Translations under genes and position numbers: made by a program
Source: Scedosporium boydii
Lineage: Eukaryota > Ascomycota > Sordariomycetes > Microascales > Microascaceae
DNA length: 64,000 nt
Assembly: GCA_002221725.1 (NCBI GenBank)
Contig: NJFT01000006.1
Coordinates: 372,001 to 436,000, forward strand
Direction of reading: 5' to 3'
Notes under the pieces: model-generated
What the model was told of the DNA's origin: nothing
Database searches by the model: none
What the model saw: the letters and a program-made list of their open reading frames with translations, nothing else
Shown here: one piece after another, positions 33,468 to 45,636 of the stretch
How positions within the stretch are numbered: position 1 is the stretch's first letter
Layout: each line of letters starts with the position of its first letter

Positions 33468-36400
33468 TCAATTCAACACTCGTACCCTTTATAGTGATCG
33501 CCGGCTCGGAAGTTCATGCTGCTACTTTGCTTGTAGGGGACCTGACTGTCAGAATCTCCGGCTTCAGCTCGCTCACATGTCCTTTTTTGAGCACACAAAA
33601 GCCACCAACTGAACTTTCGGCGTCGGCGTTAAGGGTGTGTTTCGCCCTCGCCTGGCCCTCGTTGGATTTTTTTCTGGTTGGGAACCCCGGTAAACACGAT
33701 GCAGTGGGTGCATGTTCCACTGAGCCGTTAGAGTCCGCCTCCCAAATAAAACAGTGGCTGAATGCCTGTGAACCCCATTGAAGCCATAAATCCCAGTGTG
33801 CAAGGATCAGGGGGGGGTCCTGCCTTTGTAGGCTGCCCATGCTACCTGCAAGGGAGAGGACTGTCTTCGATGACCTCTCATGACCGGAGATACGGACTTA
33901 TTTGTATTATTATGTCTGCAGCCGTCTCAGGGTTTTGTGATCTGTCACTCACTCAACGCGAGTGTAGGTATGCAAGTGGTGTAGTGCAGGGCAAGGGTTG
34001 TCAGCACGCCCGGCTCTGTTCCGTGCTTTTGAGTGCGTCGTCCTCAGAAGGCAAGGGGGCACAGGGCGGAACGAGATCCGAGGCTCCTTGATGTCTTTGT
34101 TTGCCTTGGTCGGTTGGCTCCTGACTAGCCACACCCCAAATGAGTCTTGTGTAGCACTACTGCAACAAAAAGCAAGAGGAATGAATCGTTTGATCAAATC
34201 GTAAAACTATCCATCCATCGAACCTTCAAATACCCCTTGGCATACAAAGGTGTAATAGTTTCGATCTGCCCAAGAAGAGAAAAGATCGACTACACCCTTG
34301 CAAAAGTAATACTTAAAACGGTTGAGCTGGTCTCTCCCCGGGCGAAGTGGAAACTTCGATTGATCTCTGGGGTTTGTGATGGTCCTGTGACGTACTGGGC
34401 CAGGATTAAGAATTGTACGTAACTATACGACCTCCACAACGAGGAGAGTCGGTATGGGCTGCTGCTGGGACTCTGTGAATAAATATCGTTATCCTCTTGT
34501 CTTCGGCCGCTCTATTCATTCTCACGAGTCCAGGCTGAGGGAAAAACAGGTGTAGATTTCTCTGAACCACGGCTCGACCGATTCTCGGGCCGAGTTGGCC
34601 GAGTTCTACCACGATGCTTCTGGGCTCTTCCCGTGTTGGTTGCCTTTTCGGAAAGGCCTGGGATCCCAGAGCTTTCTTCACCGAGTCCACGTTAGGTATG
34701 TGTTACCAGACCGTTTTCCAGTGTGTATTAGTTGGATACTTGGATAATACTACTTCGTACGCCGGTTATTATAGAATTGGGCGTTTGGTCATCTTATTTT
34801 CTTGACTCCAGAAGGCAACGAACGAGTCGACCGAGAGGATGACGACGCGGTTCGGTAGATTGTAATATTGCATCCTAGGAACATCACGCTATCACATTGG
34901 CGGGGGTAAAACGGGTACGGAGGGGGTAGCGGTTTAACACTTGATCAATGTAATGATGGTGAAGTGGTCTCACCAAGCAACAGAAGGTTGGCCTCATCAT
35001 CGATCTTAAGTTTACCACTTCGTGGGGTTGTACAGCATGGGGCGGACCGCACCTGAGCCTAGCCCAGGCTCTGCCATTGACATCAAGCAGTTTAGCGCCG
35101 GTTGATCTTTGAGATGCGTGCGGGCGGGCTCACTGTTTCGAGCATCCGCTCACACTGTATCGACAGCCGTTTGCTGCTTAGCGTGGTGTGGGGAATTTCC
35201 CGTCCGCTGCCATCCGGTGCATGAAAATGCTGGCATCGTACGAAGTAAACTACAATTGTACTTTATGGTGTACCTCAATACTGAGGTACTTCATCCCCAT
35301 GCTTCGTACCGCTTTGTACCTTTCGGCTGTGGGGTCAAATCAGGAAGGATCATTCAATGTTGAATTTGATGTTGAAATAACTCAGATGGACCAGTCTGGC
35401 CTAGCAAACATTTTGTCTTAGTGCTTGCAGAACTAGTGTCAGCCTAGATCTTGACTTCAACAGACGACACATTCTCAAACCATCAAATTACGATGTTGGC
35501 AATAAAACGAAATTTGTCCTTGTCTCCAGAAAAGACCTCAAGGGCAATCTCGCACTGATTTCCCCTCTTAAGAGTATACGACAAGAGCACACCATGTACT
35601 TCGTACCAAGGTCCCTGAGCAAGCCTTTTCGAGTTACTCATGTTCCACAACCCTTCGAACACTTCCCCACGCGGGCCGAATCAAGCGCCGGCGATCATTC
35701 TCAAGAGTCAAGCCTCATCTCCTCAACGTCGACTTCGTATAATATTGCCTGGCCATCCAGGACGATGGGGGAACGGTTGGCTGGAGGGCGGCGGAGTCAT
35801 TTTCTCAGGGCCCATCGAGGACCCTCTTTCGAGTAATATTTGGGGCCCCCTGATTCCCTGTGTATGACAGGCCGGGCCCAGCATGCCACAGGTGGTTCGA
35901 AGGCACAAAACCCTCTGAACACGTTAAAGCCAGAACTACGAAGTAGTCCGATTCCCCCACTCACCCCCTAACATGGTGTTTAGGACTCTGTAGTGTGGCG
36001 TTATGGAGAGACATCTCTGAGTGTCATGCGAGTAATAAGTAGTTGCTCATTTCCCTCAAGCTCGCAATGCCTCCCATGGCTTCAGGGCCTGTTTCCGCAA
36101 AATGAGACGGCGCCCGCCTCGCACCGCCAACTTTCAAGTGCCGACAAGTTGAATGGTAGGCGGCATCAATCGCTCTGTGTGGCATGGCATTACGAACACG
36201 CTGTTTCCGAGGTTCGATTGGTCTCTGCGTATCTGCAGCAGCATCCGAATTGATCTGTGGCGTGAACCCTACATCCGGCCAACCTCCCGTTCCCTTTTCC
36301 GTCGTCAATCATTCCTTAGTGCATAATAGGATTGAATGGGCCGCTTGGTGGGACCCCCTTTTTTTTTTTTGCCCTTTTCTCTTCTGGTTTCGTACGTTCT

Positions 36401-38132
36401 TTTTTGCCGTTCTGGTCGAACAGGATATGCGCCTGCTCTGCATGGACAACACGCTCCTGTTACATACTGTAGTGTACATTATTAGTACCCACATGTCCAT
36501 CCCTCCACTGTCAAGCATTCTGCAACGAATGATCAATTGATATCTCTGCAGTTGCAAGTTCAAGTACTCGCTGCTGTCAGTCCAATTGTCTTGGTCTGGA
36601 AGCGGAGCCGTTGCCGTGATTTCTTCGGCTTGGTGTACCGCCATGTACCTCAGGTACCCGAAGTACCCCTCGAATAGTCGAATGGAGCGAGGATACGGGC
36701 TTGCAAATTTATCAAATTTGACATCATTGTTGGTGAGGATTAATTTTGAACGCAGGGTGAACAGTGCTTCCTGCTTGCTTGAGCTGTGCTCAACTTGAAT
36801 CGAGCGGGACAAAAGCGGGGAGGACACGCCAGACGACCGACAATAATCTCCCCATAATCGAATGCATCATCGATGGCACTACGAAGTAAGAAAGCTGCAG
36901 GAAAAGGGGAAATTTTTCCCGCTCCCCTACCGTATGCGTACTTCGTAGACGAATGTTTACTCCAATCGGCCTGCTCTTCGATGAAAGGAAGGGTTCCTCG
37001 ATGTCGTATCGACGCGGAGATGACCAAGGTGCATGCATATATCCAACGTATTGCAACGCGAAATGACTCCATTGATCGGAGCGTGCCACATCTTGGATTC
37101 CCTCTCAGGGATCATGGCCGGTCCGCCGAAGGGTTCAATGAAACGGACGAGAAAAAGCGGTAACAATGTGGCTACGCAATTAGAGTTTGCCAACTGCGAA
37201 CCAGACCAGGAGAGACTAGTGAAATGAGCTTCTGATGAATGGCTCCATGCCCTATCCAAGGCCCTAAACCTCACGTGGCATCAATCAATTGCCAAACGCT
37301 AACAACAGCAACCAGGTTGCAAAGGAGTACACTACAAGTAGCGTAGACTGGGGAATCATTAGACTAGTTGAACCCCAGTTTACACTATAAATAGGTCTGT
37401 CTCGATAAATCTAAAGTGCGAGAGTACTCCGTAGGTTGAATGAGGGTATGACAATGTATCACAAGATCCTAAAAAGCTCAATTATGGCCCCTTCCGTGAG
37501 TGTCATCTGGAGGTGCTGTCAATCAGCAATGTCATCCTGCTTTTACGGAGTGGTACAGTATTCAGCGAGGAGTCCGTACCCGTACCCGTTACCAAGGAGG
37601 GCAACGGAGCAACCTACTTCTTTTGGCATCACCTCCCTCCTGACGTCAAAGCATCGGATGTGGAGTAACGGTAAATGCGAATGCGAGGCGAGACTGCCTG
37701 TCTCCGACTTGATAGGGATACGAAGCTTCGACAGCTTTGGAAAGGCTATTGGCAGAGAAGCGAACGGCGCCATCGCCAGGCCATCGCACCGTTTTCCCCC
37801 CACTCCGCCCACTGATCAGGTTGATGGACAAGTGAACATTGAAGTATTATTAGTGATTCGATGTTCATCTTGATTGAAGAGTTGCCCTACCCTGAACGGA
37901 CCAACACAGTTCAACACTTACTTCGTACAGTGCGGGCGGGATGCAGGGCAGGACAGGCATTTATCAAGTGTTAGAGCACGTCCTTACGCTAGGGGAAGCG
38001 CAAGAACACTGCCGTCCATCATCGGCGATCTTGGCGTCGATGGGAATACACTTACTTGTACACGATAGTGTACGGAGTACTACATCCACTTCGCAGTTCC
38101 CCCTAAAACTTACCCCGTTTTATAGTTGAGAC

Positions 38133-38153
38133 TACTTCGTACACTACTTCGTA
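38133..38153. repeat. Two TACTTCGTA copies, 12 bases apart
   Basis: Exact copies at 38133-38141 and 38145-38153, followed by a partial one (TACTTCGCG). Confidence 0.85.
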
Positions 38154-39433
38154 CTTCGCGAAACTTCCTCGACGAAGCGTCACTTACCTGCAGCTTATCC
38201 CCACTCCGTCAGTTAGCCACCTGGTGCGCCCTTTGCAAACCTGCAGAAAACAGGCTGAAATCAGAAAACATTTCGCGGCTCAAGCTTGCCCTAACTCATC
38301 CTCCCACCAGCCTCCGGCAATGTATGAGTATGACAGACAGGACAGGTTGAGCAGGACCCTTGCTGCCGCGGCCTTTACAGTTTCCGTGCTATGTAGATCA
38401 CTTCCTGGAGATTGGTCCACCGCCGGTGGGCTCGTAGAAGGGGGAGCCCAGCACCATCTCTGATCTTGTTTTTAGACCGACCTTCGATCTGCTAATGGCT
38501 GGCAACCCTACCCACTTCCGACACTTTGATGCTCTCGGTCACAGAACGGAATGCTCTATCGCCTTCCTTGTGCGGCGGGCGGTAGGAATATCAAACACTA
38601 TATCTCTTTTCTCTTGCGGGTGCATCAGGTTTTCCACCGCAAGTGTTGCCCTCGAGGATGCTACCAGCACATCGTGGGACCCTTGCAACGTGGAGCCCTG
38701 GCCAATCCTGCCTTTTGCGGACAGGACAGACGCGGGAGACCATCGACCGGGTTTCTTCGAAATTTCTTCCATTTCCCATCTTGGTGTGCCATCGAATATT
38801 ACCTTCCTATTGCTTCTCTCATCACATTCCTTTTCGCAAACATCAAACTGGATGTCAAATTTAAGGAGACCTTTTTTCTTTTTTTTTCCTTATTACTCCA
38901 TATGATCCCAAAACTGCCTCCTCTATTGCGCTCTTGGCCGGACCCTGAAGACCCTCTTTCGCATTCACCCCTGAAGAAACAAACAACCAAAGTCCCTGAT
39001 CACGGCCCCGTAATATGCGAGGGATCCTAAGGCCGACAGTCGATGTAAGCTGAATGACTGCATGGCAATTAGACGGTGAAAGTTTGCTCCTTCTTCTGTC
39101 CTCCTGCAGTAACTGATGCGGCTTTTTTAACCTCACTCGTACTTGAAACGGGGGTTCGGCGTTCGGTGGAGTGTAGTCTCAGGTACCATTTAACCCGTCT
39201 TCGCCCCATCTCACGCGGCGTCTGCCTTCCTTTAAGCGAGGCACGGGCGAGATCTCGTTGAGATATCTGTCGATGTATAAGCGTAACGTTGTAGTCATCA
39301 TTTGGAAAAAGAGTAAGGCGCTGCATCTCTCATCACCTCGTGGAACGAGATGAAATGAAACCATTCGTCTTCTCTGCCCCTCTTTCTCCCGTACTTCGTA
39401 TACTTCGCGGGGCCTCGCCTTCTCCTTCCTAGA

Positions 39434-40327
39434 TCATGGCCAGACCTCGGTAGTCTCCCAAGTGGGATCCGCATCCTTACCAAGATATCGATATCTCCAT
39501 CTCCTCGCCTTGCCCAACTCGCTGAGATCAACCCTGTCCACCTCATCCGGCACGAGCACTACGACCCTAAAATTCTTCCTAGCAATCTCATCCCCGAGGT
39601 CCTCAACCTTCTGCCCGAGGCCGAGCCCTTCTCCTCCGGTGCCCTCCGCCACGGGACGTCCCGGCTGGGGGTTCCTGAAAGATCCTCTCATCAGCGGGCT
39701 CATGTTACCAAAGTGCCCTGTAATTTCCCTCTCCCAGCTAAACGGCCCATCTCCAACCCGCCGCATGCGCTCCAGTAGAGTCTTCCGCACCCTCACGGGC
39801 GCCTCACCGTCGGACTCGACGTCGGGCGCTAGCAGATACGCCTTGCCGCTGAATCTCCACTGCGTCATTGCGTCAGGAATCCAGAATACGGCCTCGAAGG
39901 GACCTCCTCCCCCCGTGCCTCTCGTGCCATCTGGGCCTTCTTCTCCCTCCGGCGAAATCTCCTGCGCCTTGTCCATCCTTGCATCGGTCGTCAGCGAGAG
40001 AAAGTCGCTCTCGTAGACGCGTGGGTTCCTCTCGGCCGGGTTATTTTCGTTCTCCGGAAGCGTCCCCCACATACCGCGGAAGACAACGGTTCTGACACGG
40101 GGCACCCACGAAGTCGTGGCCGTGGTGGCCGCCGGGAATGATGAGGATGCGTCGGCGATGGTGCCGCTGTTGTTGCTAGTGGCATGGACAGTGCTAAGGG
40201 AACATACGGGAAGCGCGAGCTTGGTGAGGTGGGAGAGGAACTGGGCTCGCCAGGGCGCCGTTTGCAGCGGTTGCGATGGGGGCATTGCGGCTCGTAGTGG
40301 CATGCTCGGGAGATTTCTGATGCGCAT
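39434..40327 (-). CDS. Pyridoxamine 5'-phosphate oxidase-like flavoprotein (Alr4036 type)
   Basis: Single-exon protein of 297 residues with the split-barrel FMN-binding fold of the Alr4036/Pyridox_oxase_2 family. Landmarks in order: APWRAQFLSHLTKLALP near residue 25, VPRVRTVVFRGMWGTLPE near 75-95, FEAVFWIPDAMTQWRFSGKA with the conserved Trp-Arg near 145-165, PFSWEREITGHFGNMSP in the middle, and RVVVLVPDEVDRVDLSELGK followed by RRWRYRY near the C-terminus. Family members bind FMN; their substrates in fungi are not settled, so a PLP-salvage role should not be assumed. Three in-frame ATGs occur in the first 16 codons (MRIRN, MPLRA, MPPSQ). The third begins closest to the conserved block. Confidence 0.87.
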   Translation of the reverse strand: MRIRNLPSMPLRAAMPPSQPLQTAPWRAQFLSHLTKLALPVCSLSTVHATSNNSGTIADASSSFPAATTATTSWVPRVRTVVFRGMWGTLPENENNPAERNPRVYESDFLSLTTDARMDKAQEISPEGEEGPDGTRGTGGGGPFEAVFWIPDAMTQWRFSGKAYLLAPDVESDGEAPVRVRKTLLERMRRVGDGPFSWEREITGHFGNMSPLMRGSFRNPQPGRPVAEGTGGEGLGLGQKVEDLGDEIARKNFRVVVLVPDEVDRVDLSELGKARRWRYRYLGKDADPTWETTEVWP

Positions 40328-43182
40328 AATAGGGCAGTGCCTATGTTTATTTCGTCGAGTTTATCGTGGTCTCATTCCTGATTTATTGGCGACTTGGGTG
40401 ATTCTCGCGACAGGCTTGCTGAAGTTTGTTTGCGAGCGGTCGACTGAAGTATTGATGTGCTCGGGGTGAAGTTTGCACCTTTAGCGTCGAGGTTGCCAAG
40501 CGGGCCGGAACGGTGTGGATTTTCGTTGAAATCATCGGATCTCGTTCACCAACACATTCCCTCCCAAATCATGTCTGCCAGCCACATCTACAATTTGCAC
40601 ATTATCAACAAATATCGCACGCTAAATCGAGATTGTTACAAGCACTATATATATCAAAGTGACACTCGGAAGAAACACCGCTGAAGTACTTTTCTTTCTT
40701 CAGGTTAGAGTGGGCGCTTACTGCATGTCGCACGCAATTCTGAGGAGTCCTTTCGCTTTCCCTCCGCCTCTCCAGACGTCTACCTCTCCGCCCAAGCCCC
40801 CCTCTGCCTGGTACTCTAGGAGAAATATATTGGCAGAATGTGTGGACAAAGAATAAACTATGGGACGGCCTCGAATCGAGTCGTCAACTGCTATATAAGT
40901 GGATGAGCGACTGGGCCACCCGGAAGATCTGGCTGGTCTATGTCTAAAGTGCCTTTCTTGGACCTGGCAATGGCCCGGATCCCCTGCGACGGAATTAGCG
41001 TGTCTTGTTTCATCGAAGACGATGAAGGTTCCTTTACGAAGGCCCTGTCCATATGGAATGCCCCCATGGGCCAAGTATTCCCCACACAAACAAGCCAGAC
41101 GTAGGGAGTTGATATTGCCGCTGGGCGAGCCGGTGAGGAGATTAGACCTCTAGCACTAGACATGAGACGAGGTGAGTGATCCAAAGGGTTAGCTTATAAG
41201 CACACCCCTTCGTAGCAAAAGGGGCCAGTCATTGATGAACAAATTGATGTTGAGCGTCGGGTCCTTTTCCCTCTCTGTCTTTTCTTCCTGCGTGGGAAGG
41301 TGCATATTCTTATGGTTCTTGTCAGCCCATAGGTCGTCACCTGCTTCACTTGGTTGCAGTCATGGAGGTTGCATTGCTCAAGTCCGAGTGACATGAAAAT
41401 TGCATCCTGTTGGCAACATCCAGGCAAAAATTCTGAAAGGATGGGGTCTGGCCCAGGGGCTGGTGGGTGTACGAAGTAAGCCAACGGACCGCATGACGAC
41501 TTTCTGAGCCTATCTCTCGAATGCCCTCAGCCATGCCAGCAGATGAGTCCTCCTTGACGCTGCCCTTCAGCCTTCTTGCCGTGGGGAGCATCCAGTCAAT
41601 AAACAAATAGAAGGACGGCTTCCGGCTGCGCTGTAGTTGTAGTAGGTTCCTCTTGTCTAAAAATTTTGTGTATTGGGGGATATGGTTTACTTTGATGAAA
41701 GAATGTGAGGCAGGCTATCGGGGGTTTCAACCACTCGCGGTTTGCAAGTGCAGCTTCTCTCGACCAGGCAAAGGCGTGTGCAGAGCCTACTGACCGTATC
41801 TCTAGAAATATTGCAGTCCACATGTTGCACGAGGCGTTCACAGGAACTCCAACGCAGCCTTCCTTTGGGTCCGAAACTCTCCGCTGGACACGGGCAGTTC
41901 TACGAAGTAGCTCCTTTCTGTTGGTCTAATCCAGTGGATTGAATGACGACAAGCTCCGAGCTTGCAAAGGTATGACGCCAATGACCAGGTGGTGGGAGTG
42001 CGTGGCGTGCAACGGGATGGGGCAGAGCTTTAAGCTTGAATTGCTTGAGAACCCACGTGTGGCCACCTTGGCTATCCCCCCATTCAAACAGTCAAGAGTC
42101 ATCTTAAACTAGTTTACTCGGTACATCGTCTATTTGCCAGCTAGGAAATATGCGTAGTGTGCGAAGTAAACTAGTTTAGTGAGTTGATGTCCTCCAGTTC
42201 CGACATGCCGAGAAAATAGCCCAATGGTTGAGTTATGTGTGTTCTCGCGTGCTTGATTGGGGGCAGTGAGGCGTGATGACGCTGGATCAGGACACCGTTG
42301 ACAGTGTTCTGCCCACCACAATCCCTCTATTCTTCCACTTTGGCAAAATCGACACTGGCGTTGTCACTGGCTCTGCCACTTTGCAAGGCCTGGAACTTTT
42401 GAGCCAAGTCGTGGGCGGGGGCGTTTGGCGGACGGGGTTCTTCGTATTGGATGCGAGACTCGTCAGCCCACAGATCAATCAACGCCCATTGGACGATAAC
42501 CTGCCCCGGAACCCTGGCCTGCATTGGCACGGACAAATGCAGTTAAGAGGCAAAAGGGAAAATTGTGAGGAACGTCACAAAAAGTTGGCCCAGAAGGTCA
42601 CACACATAAGGTGAGGTGAGGTGAGGAGCGGGTGGAAGCACTGACGAGGGGAGACAAGAGGGAGAGGGAGGGAGGAGGAAGAAATCAATGAGAGGAGGGG
42701 GCGGAGCAGTCTTGGTCTTGGTCACAGTTGCCGACCCCGTTTTCCCCCATTTTACGCGACTTGGAAAGGACCAGACGCAATAATCAATCCTTCGCAGAAT
42801 TGTGAGCACGAATGTACACGTCTCCGTCTCCAACTTTAAACACCAGAATTCAAACAGGCAACCATTTTCTTCACCCCCGCGAGCCCCAGCATCGGATACC
42901 TCGCGATTTGACAATTTGTCCGACAAGACACCTGCCTTACCGTTTGCTCCTCCGCTCTTGGTCGAACTCTTCGGCTGCCTTCGTAATCGGGCAGACAATC
43001 CAACTTTGGGGGGCACTTTGAGAGTTTGCTCCCTCTACCCCCTATTTTTTTGGAGCTTTGCGCGCTTTTTCGTTTTACCTGTCTTGGCCCGCACGATCGG
43101 GATTGTTAGCCTGGATTTCTTGCCTTCACTCCTCCACTCCGGATTCTCCCCTCGTGATTGATCAAAGACGTGGTGGCCCTGG
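40328..43182. other. Intergenic, divergent 2.9 kb
   Basis: Two TACGAAGTA copies (41470, 41901). The last 500 bases are pyrimidine-rich and probably the leader of the next gene. No coding exon recognised. Confidence 0.5.
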
Positions 43183-45297
43183 ATGGGCAATAGGTATGCC
43201 GGAATGCGCGGCCTCACCGGAACTGCTCTGGCGGTATTGCCTGTGCTGAGCGGTCTTGGATATGTGAATGCTCAGGGTGAGTTTGACCATCGCGATTTTA
43301 TTTTGTATCTTGTTGTTGGTGATGTTCCTCGAGTACGTGGATTGGGAGGAGGAGGAAGAAGAAGAGGCTGCTTGGTGCTCCGATCCGAAATAAAACATTG
43401 AAATCTCATTGTCATTTATTAGAGACCGCAACTGCTCTTATTCCCCTCGACCTCGGCGACTATGGATTCGATCGGGAACTGGTACGTCGGCCCCTTTCCG
43501 TATTTTCGTTGTCTTGTCTGTGATGCCCGTGTTTATGCCTCGAGTTCTGAAACCTGTGTCGTTCTTCATCTGCGTAGACTCTACTGTTCACCCTCTTCGA
43601 ATCCGAGAAACCCTGTGGGCTCTCCAACATCCAGCTCAACGGCCAGTCCCTGGCCACCCTTGCCGGACGCTCCGGTCGCGAAACGATCATCGAAGATTAT
43701 GGTTCCGAAGTAATCACCAACTGGGTCCTCCAGTGTATCGACGTCGACGATAAGCCAGTCCGGGAAAGCATCACCATCCAGATCGATTCCATCGACGGCA
43801 CGCATCTCGAAGATGTAATATTCACCGTAAACTTCCATCAGTCGAGTCCGGTTGCTATTCTAAGCGTGGATGGGCGGGCTACTAGCGCCCCCATCCTCGA
43901 TATCAGTTCGACTCAGAGGGACTTCTGGACTCCAGCGAGTGAAAACGACGACCCGGACAGCGAGGTCCAAGCCGCCATCGAAGAAATTCAGCTCCTCCAC
44001 TATCAACAACGCGAAATCGCACATAGGATTAAGGAATTGGAATCCTTCGTTAGGCAATCCGAGTCGGGCAATGCGTCATCATGCCGAGGGAAAGTTAGGT
44101 GCATCATGAAGCACTTCCTCGATCGAGTTGCTGGCATAGCTGCTAAAGCCTATTCCAATGTTGTGGGCTCTGACTCGGACTCTGCGTTCAAGTCTCCCAA
44201 TCAAACGTCCCTACACGGTGATGGCGAGGGCTCCAACGAAAGTAGCACTCGTTTACATATTCCCTTGAGGCGGCCATACTGGCGCCCTCTATTCTGTCCT
44301 TGTTCTCCCGACGACTCTACCAGCCATCTCCCCAAGACTCCGTCGGATGATTCGACCCTGCCGCCTCTTCCAATCACTCCTCCTCTTGGCGATGACTCGC
44401 CTTCTAACCCCGACAACTCTACACAGATACCTGGCGACGAGGACATTGGAAACAGCAAGCCGGGTGACTCTGAACATGATTCGAAGAAGGGCGTAACGAA
44501 ACCCATTCAGTCGGATGGAAGGGTGAGTTCTAGATTACAATCTACAATCCACACCAATATCACCAAGCTAATCACAAAACAAAAAAAACCAGAGCAATTC
44601 GTCTACTACGGATAGCCTCATACCCGCTCTAGTCTTCATGATGATCACGGCCTCGATTTTCTGCGCCGTCCGCTATAGACGCCGCATTGCCAAGTTCCAC
44701 CAAGAGCATAGACGTCGACGACTAGAGCGCCACCGCCGGCGTAGGGAAGCCGCCCTTGCCTTTGTCCGTCGCCTGATTCCCGGCCTTCCCAACCAGCGTT
44801 GCACCGACATGGAGCAGCAGCAGCAACAACAGCAGCATCAACAACAACATTACCAGCAAGTCGACATTCCAGACGTGCCCGAACCCACCGGAGAAATGCA
44901 GCAGCGTACGCGAAGGTCGCAATCCGATGCGTCGAACACGATGGAGCAGGACCTGGCGCAGCTGCGTGCGGCCGTCGCCATGGTTGATAACCTAGTAGCT
45001 GGAGGCGACGCCATAAGAGAAACAGCCGTAGTAGACCGCGAACTCGATCCGTTGTTGACCAGCATGCGTGGACGTCGGGGTTCGATGCGAGAATCCGCCG
45101 GCTTTGCCGAGTATTCCTACCCCGCCATGCATCACGACCTACCGCCCGCGTACGAGTCCGAGGAGGAAGGCTCGTCGGCCATGCCCGCCATTTCGGACGG
45201 TTTTCGGCGGGGTCAGGGAATGACACCGTATTCACCCGGGTACGGTACTTCGACGGCGAGGAGTAGCGCCGACGAATTGGGATATCGTAAACCGTAA
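43183..45297 (+). CDS. Secreted/single-pass membrane protein, fungal, unknown function
   Basis: Type I membrane protein of 600 residues predicted from four exons: 43183-43276, 43423-43481, 43578-44522 and 44593-45297. All junctions are in phase with GT..AG ends. A signal peptide (LTGTALAVLPVLSGLGYVNA) is followed by an extracellular domain with ALIPLDLGDYGFDREL and FESEKPCGLSNIQLNGQSLA, then a low-complexity Ser/Thr/Pro/Asp stalk. One membrane helix (LIPALVFMMITASIFCAV, about residues 373-391) is followed by a strongly basic RRRLERHRRRRE stop-transfer region. The cytosolic tail has a Gln/His run near residue 441 and a PPAYESEEE motif. The architecture resembles cell-wall sensor or axial-budding-type proteins, but no named family was recognised. 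Confidence 0.83.
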
Positions 45298-45636
45298 TGG
45301 CTGGACACACAACTTGATTTGGACTTGGGGAAAGAGAGGGGAATCTGGGAATAGGGAACGAACTGTGCTGGCGTAAGTAACGGGTATGGTTAGGAGGTGA
45401 GGGAACATCTTCTTGAGTTATGTTTTTTCTTTCTCTGGCGTTCTGGATATGAAGGGAGGTGAGGCTTCTACGTAACTGGACCATTGGGAATGGGCTCTTG
45501 ATGGCGTTTTAAGGCTGGCATTTTTTTATTTTTTTTTTTAACCCTCCCTCTATGGACCCCATTCCATCAACGGTTTTTTTCTATGTAATAATATAATCGT
45601 CGAACTTCATGATTCATCTCGTCATATGTATGTGCT
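45298..45636. other. Convergent 3' spacer
   Basis: 3' flanks of the membrane-protein gene and the TatD gene, with T-rich runs. Nothing else seen. Confidence 0.5.

Larger units (their letters stand above)
29922..39433. other. Gene desert of 9.5 kb rich in short repeats
   Basis: No intact gene was recognised on either strand. ORFs are short, overlapping and compositionally random, apart from the fragment listed at 33162. The region holds 14 of the 28 exact TACGAAGTA/TACTTCGTA copies, two TACGGAGTA-type copies (37425, 38071), one ATCAATTGAT (36532) and one TTCAATGTTG (35353). A former transposon-target or heterochromatin-like region is plausible. Confidence 0.55.

Noticed and set aside
42601..42625. 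GGTGA pentamer repeats
   Set aside because: A short microsatellite-like run; no CRISPR-type spacing or structure, and CRISPR is not expected in a fungal nucleus.
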